This document shows, one piece after another, positions 63,934-64,000 of a stretch of 64,000 nt of DNA; the first letter of the stretch is position 1, and each line of letters opens with the position of its first letter. The position numbers and the translations under genes were made by a program. Under the pieces are notes generated by a model, which searched no databases, was not told where the DNA came from, and saw nothing but the letters and a program-made list of their open reading frames with translations. This DNA comes from Marinobacter goseongensis (GTDB taxonomy: Bacteria; Pseudomonadota; Gammaproteobacteria; Pseudomonadales; Oleiphilaceae), in the NCBI RefSeq assembly GCF_023156235.1, contig NZ_JAKZAI010000011.1:1-64000 (forward strand), given 5' to 3'.

Positions 63934-64000
63934 AACCGGCTCCGTTCCCCTGGGGCTCAGAAACCCGCGGGTGGCGTGAACCCGGCAAGCCCCGCCTGCT

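Overview
The window is about 57-60% G+C by eye, densely coded, and reads as the chromosome of a marine gammaproteobacterium. It looks most like Marinobacter, but that is inferred from the gene mix (an incomplete gspNCD operon, a high-molecular-weight FabG beside a thiolase, an alkJ-like GMC oxidoreductase, Aer-type receptors), not from a marker gene. I see no rRNA, insertion sequence, integrase, prophage or CRISPR array.

Layout. 1-2.6 kb: a secreted protein of unknown function and exonuclease I. 2.6-16.4 kb: a flagellar filament block. It holds a TPR/methyltransferase-like protein, a long flagellin (minus strand), a six-gene nonulosonate/flagellin-glycosylation island (cytidylyltransferase, pyruvyl-transferase family, NeuB family, SpsG/PseG-like, methyltransferase, Maf), a short flagellin, flaG, fliD and fliS. 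Sigma-28 type promoters stand before the short flagellin and fliD. 16.5-26 kb: housekeeping and stress genes: a periplasmic binding protein, argG, a REC-degenerate GGDEF regulator, yajQ, an AmpG-like permease, an alkyltransferase-like protein, an SDR, fxsA, and groESL with a heat-shock promoter. 26-29.7 kb: gspN-gspC-gspD of type II secretion. 29.7-39.4 kb: an M48 protease with LemA, a GGDEF/EAL protein, sodB, purEK and three poorly known genes. 39.5-43.2 kb: tRNA-Val/Asp/Val, a divergent fabG4-like/thiolase pair and initiator tRNA-Met. 43.4-48 kb: accessory-looking genes (two unknowns, a MetA-type outer-membrane protein, an old-yellow-enzyme relative, a di-metal hydrolase). 48.3-55.7 kb: two chemoreceptors, a secreted esterase, a TAT-type PhoX-like lipoprotein and an orphan PAS protein. 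55.8-57.4 kb: a GMC oxidoreductase.

The best candidate for an undescribed system lies at 57.4-63.9 kb. A two-component system is transcribed away from an overlapping run of genes: thermostable-hemolysin family protein, AMP-forming ligase fused in frame to a heme-oxygenase-like di-iron oxidase domain, SDR, and a TPR lid protein. The 96-bp divergent spacer holds two direct-repeat boxes of the PmrA/QseB type (TTAAN-N5-CTTAAG). This suggests that the two-component system controls a small, possibly fatty-acid-derived metabolite or lipid-modification pathway.

A REP-like palindrome (GTCGGATTA ... TAATCCGAC) occurs five times between genes. One copy creates a false upstream start for the TPR/methyltransferase gene. 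One pair is inverted and shows compensatory base changes.
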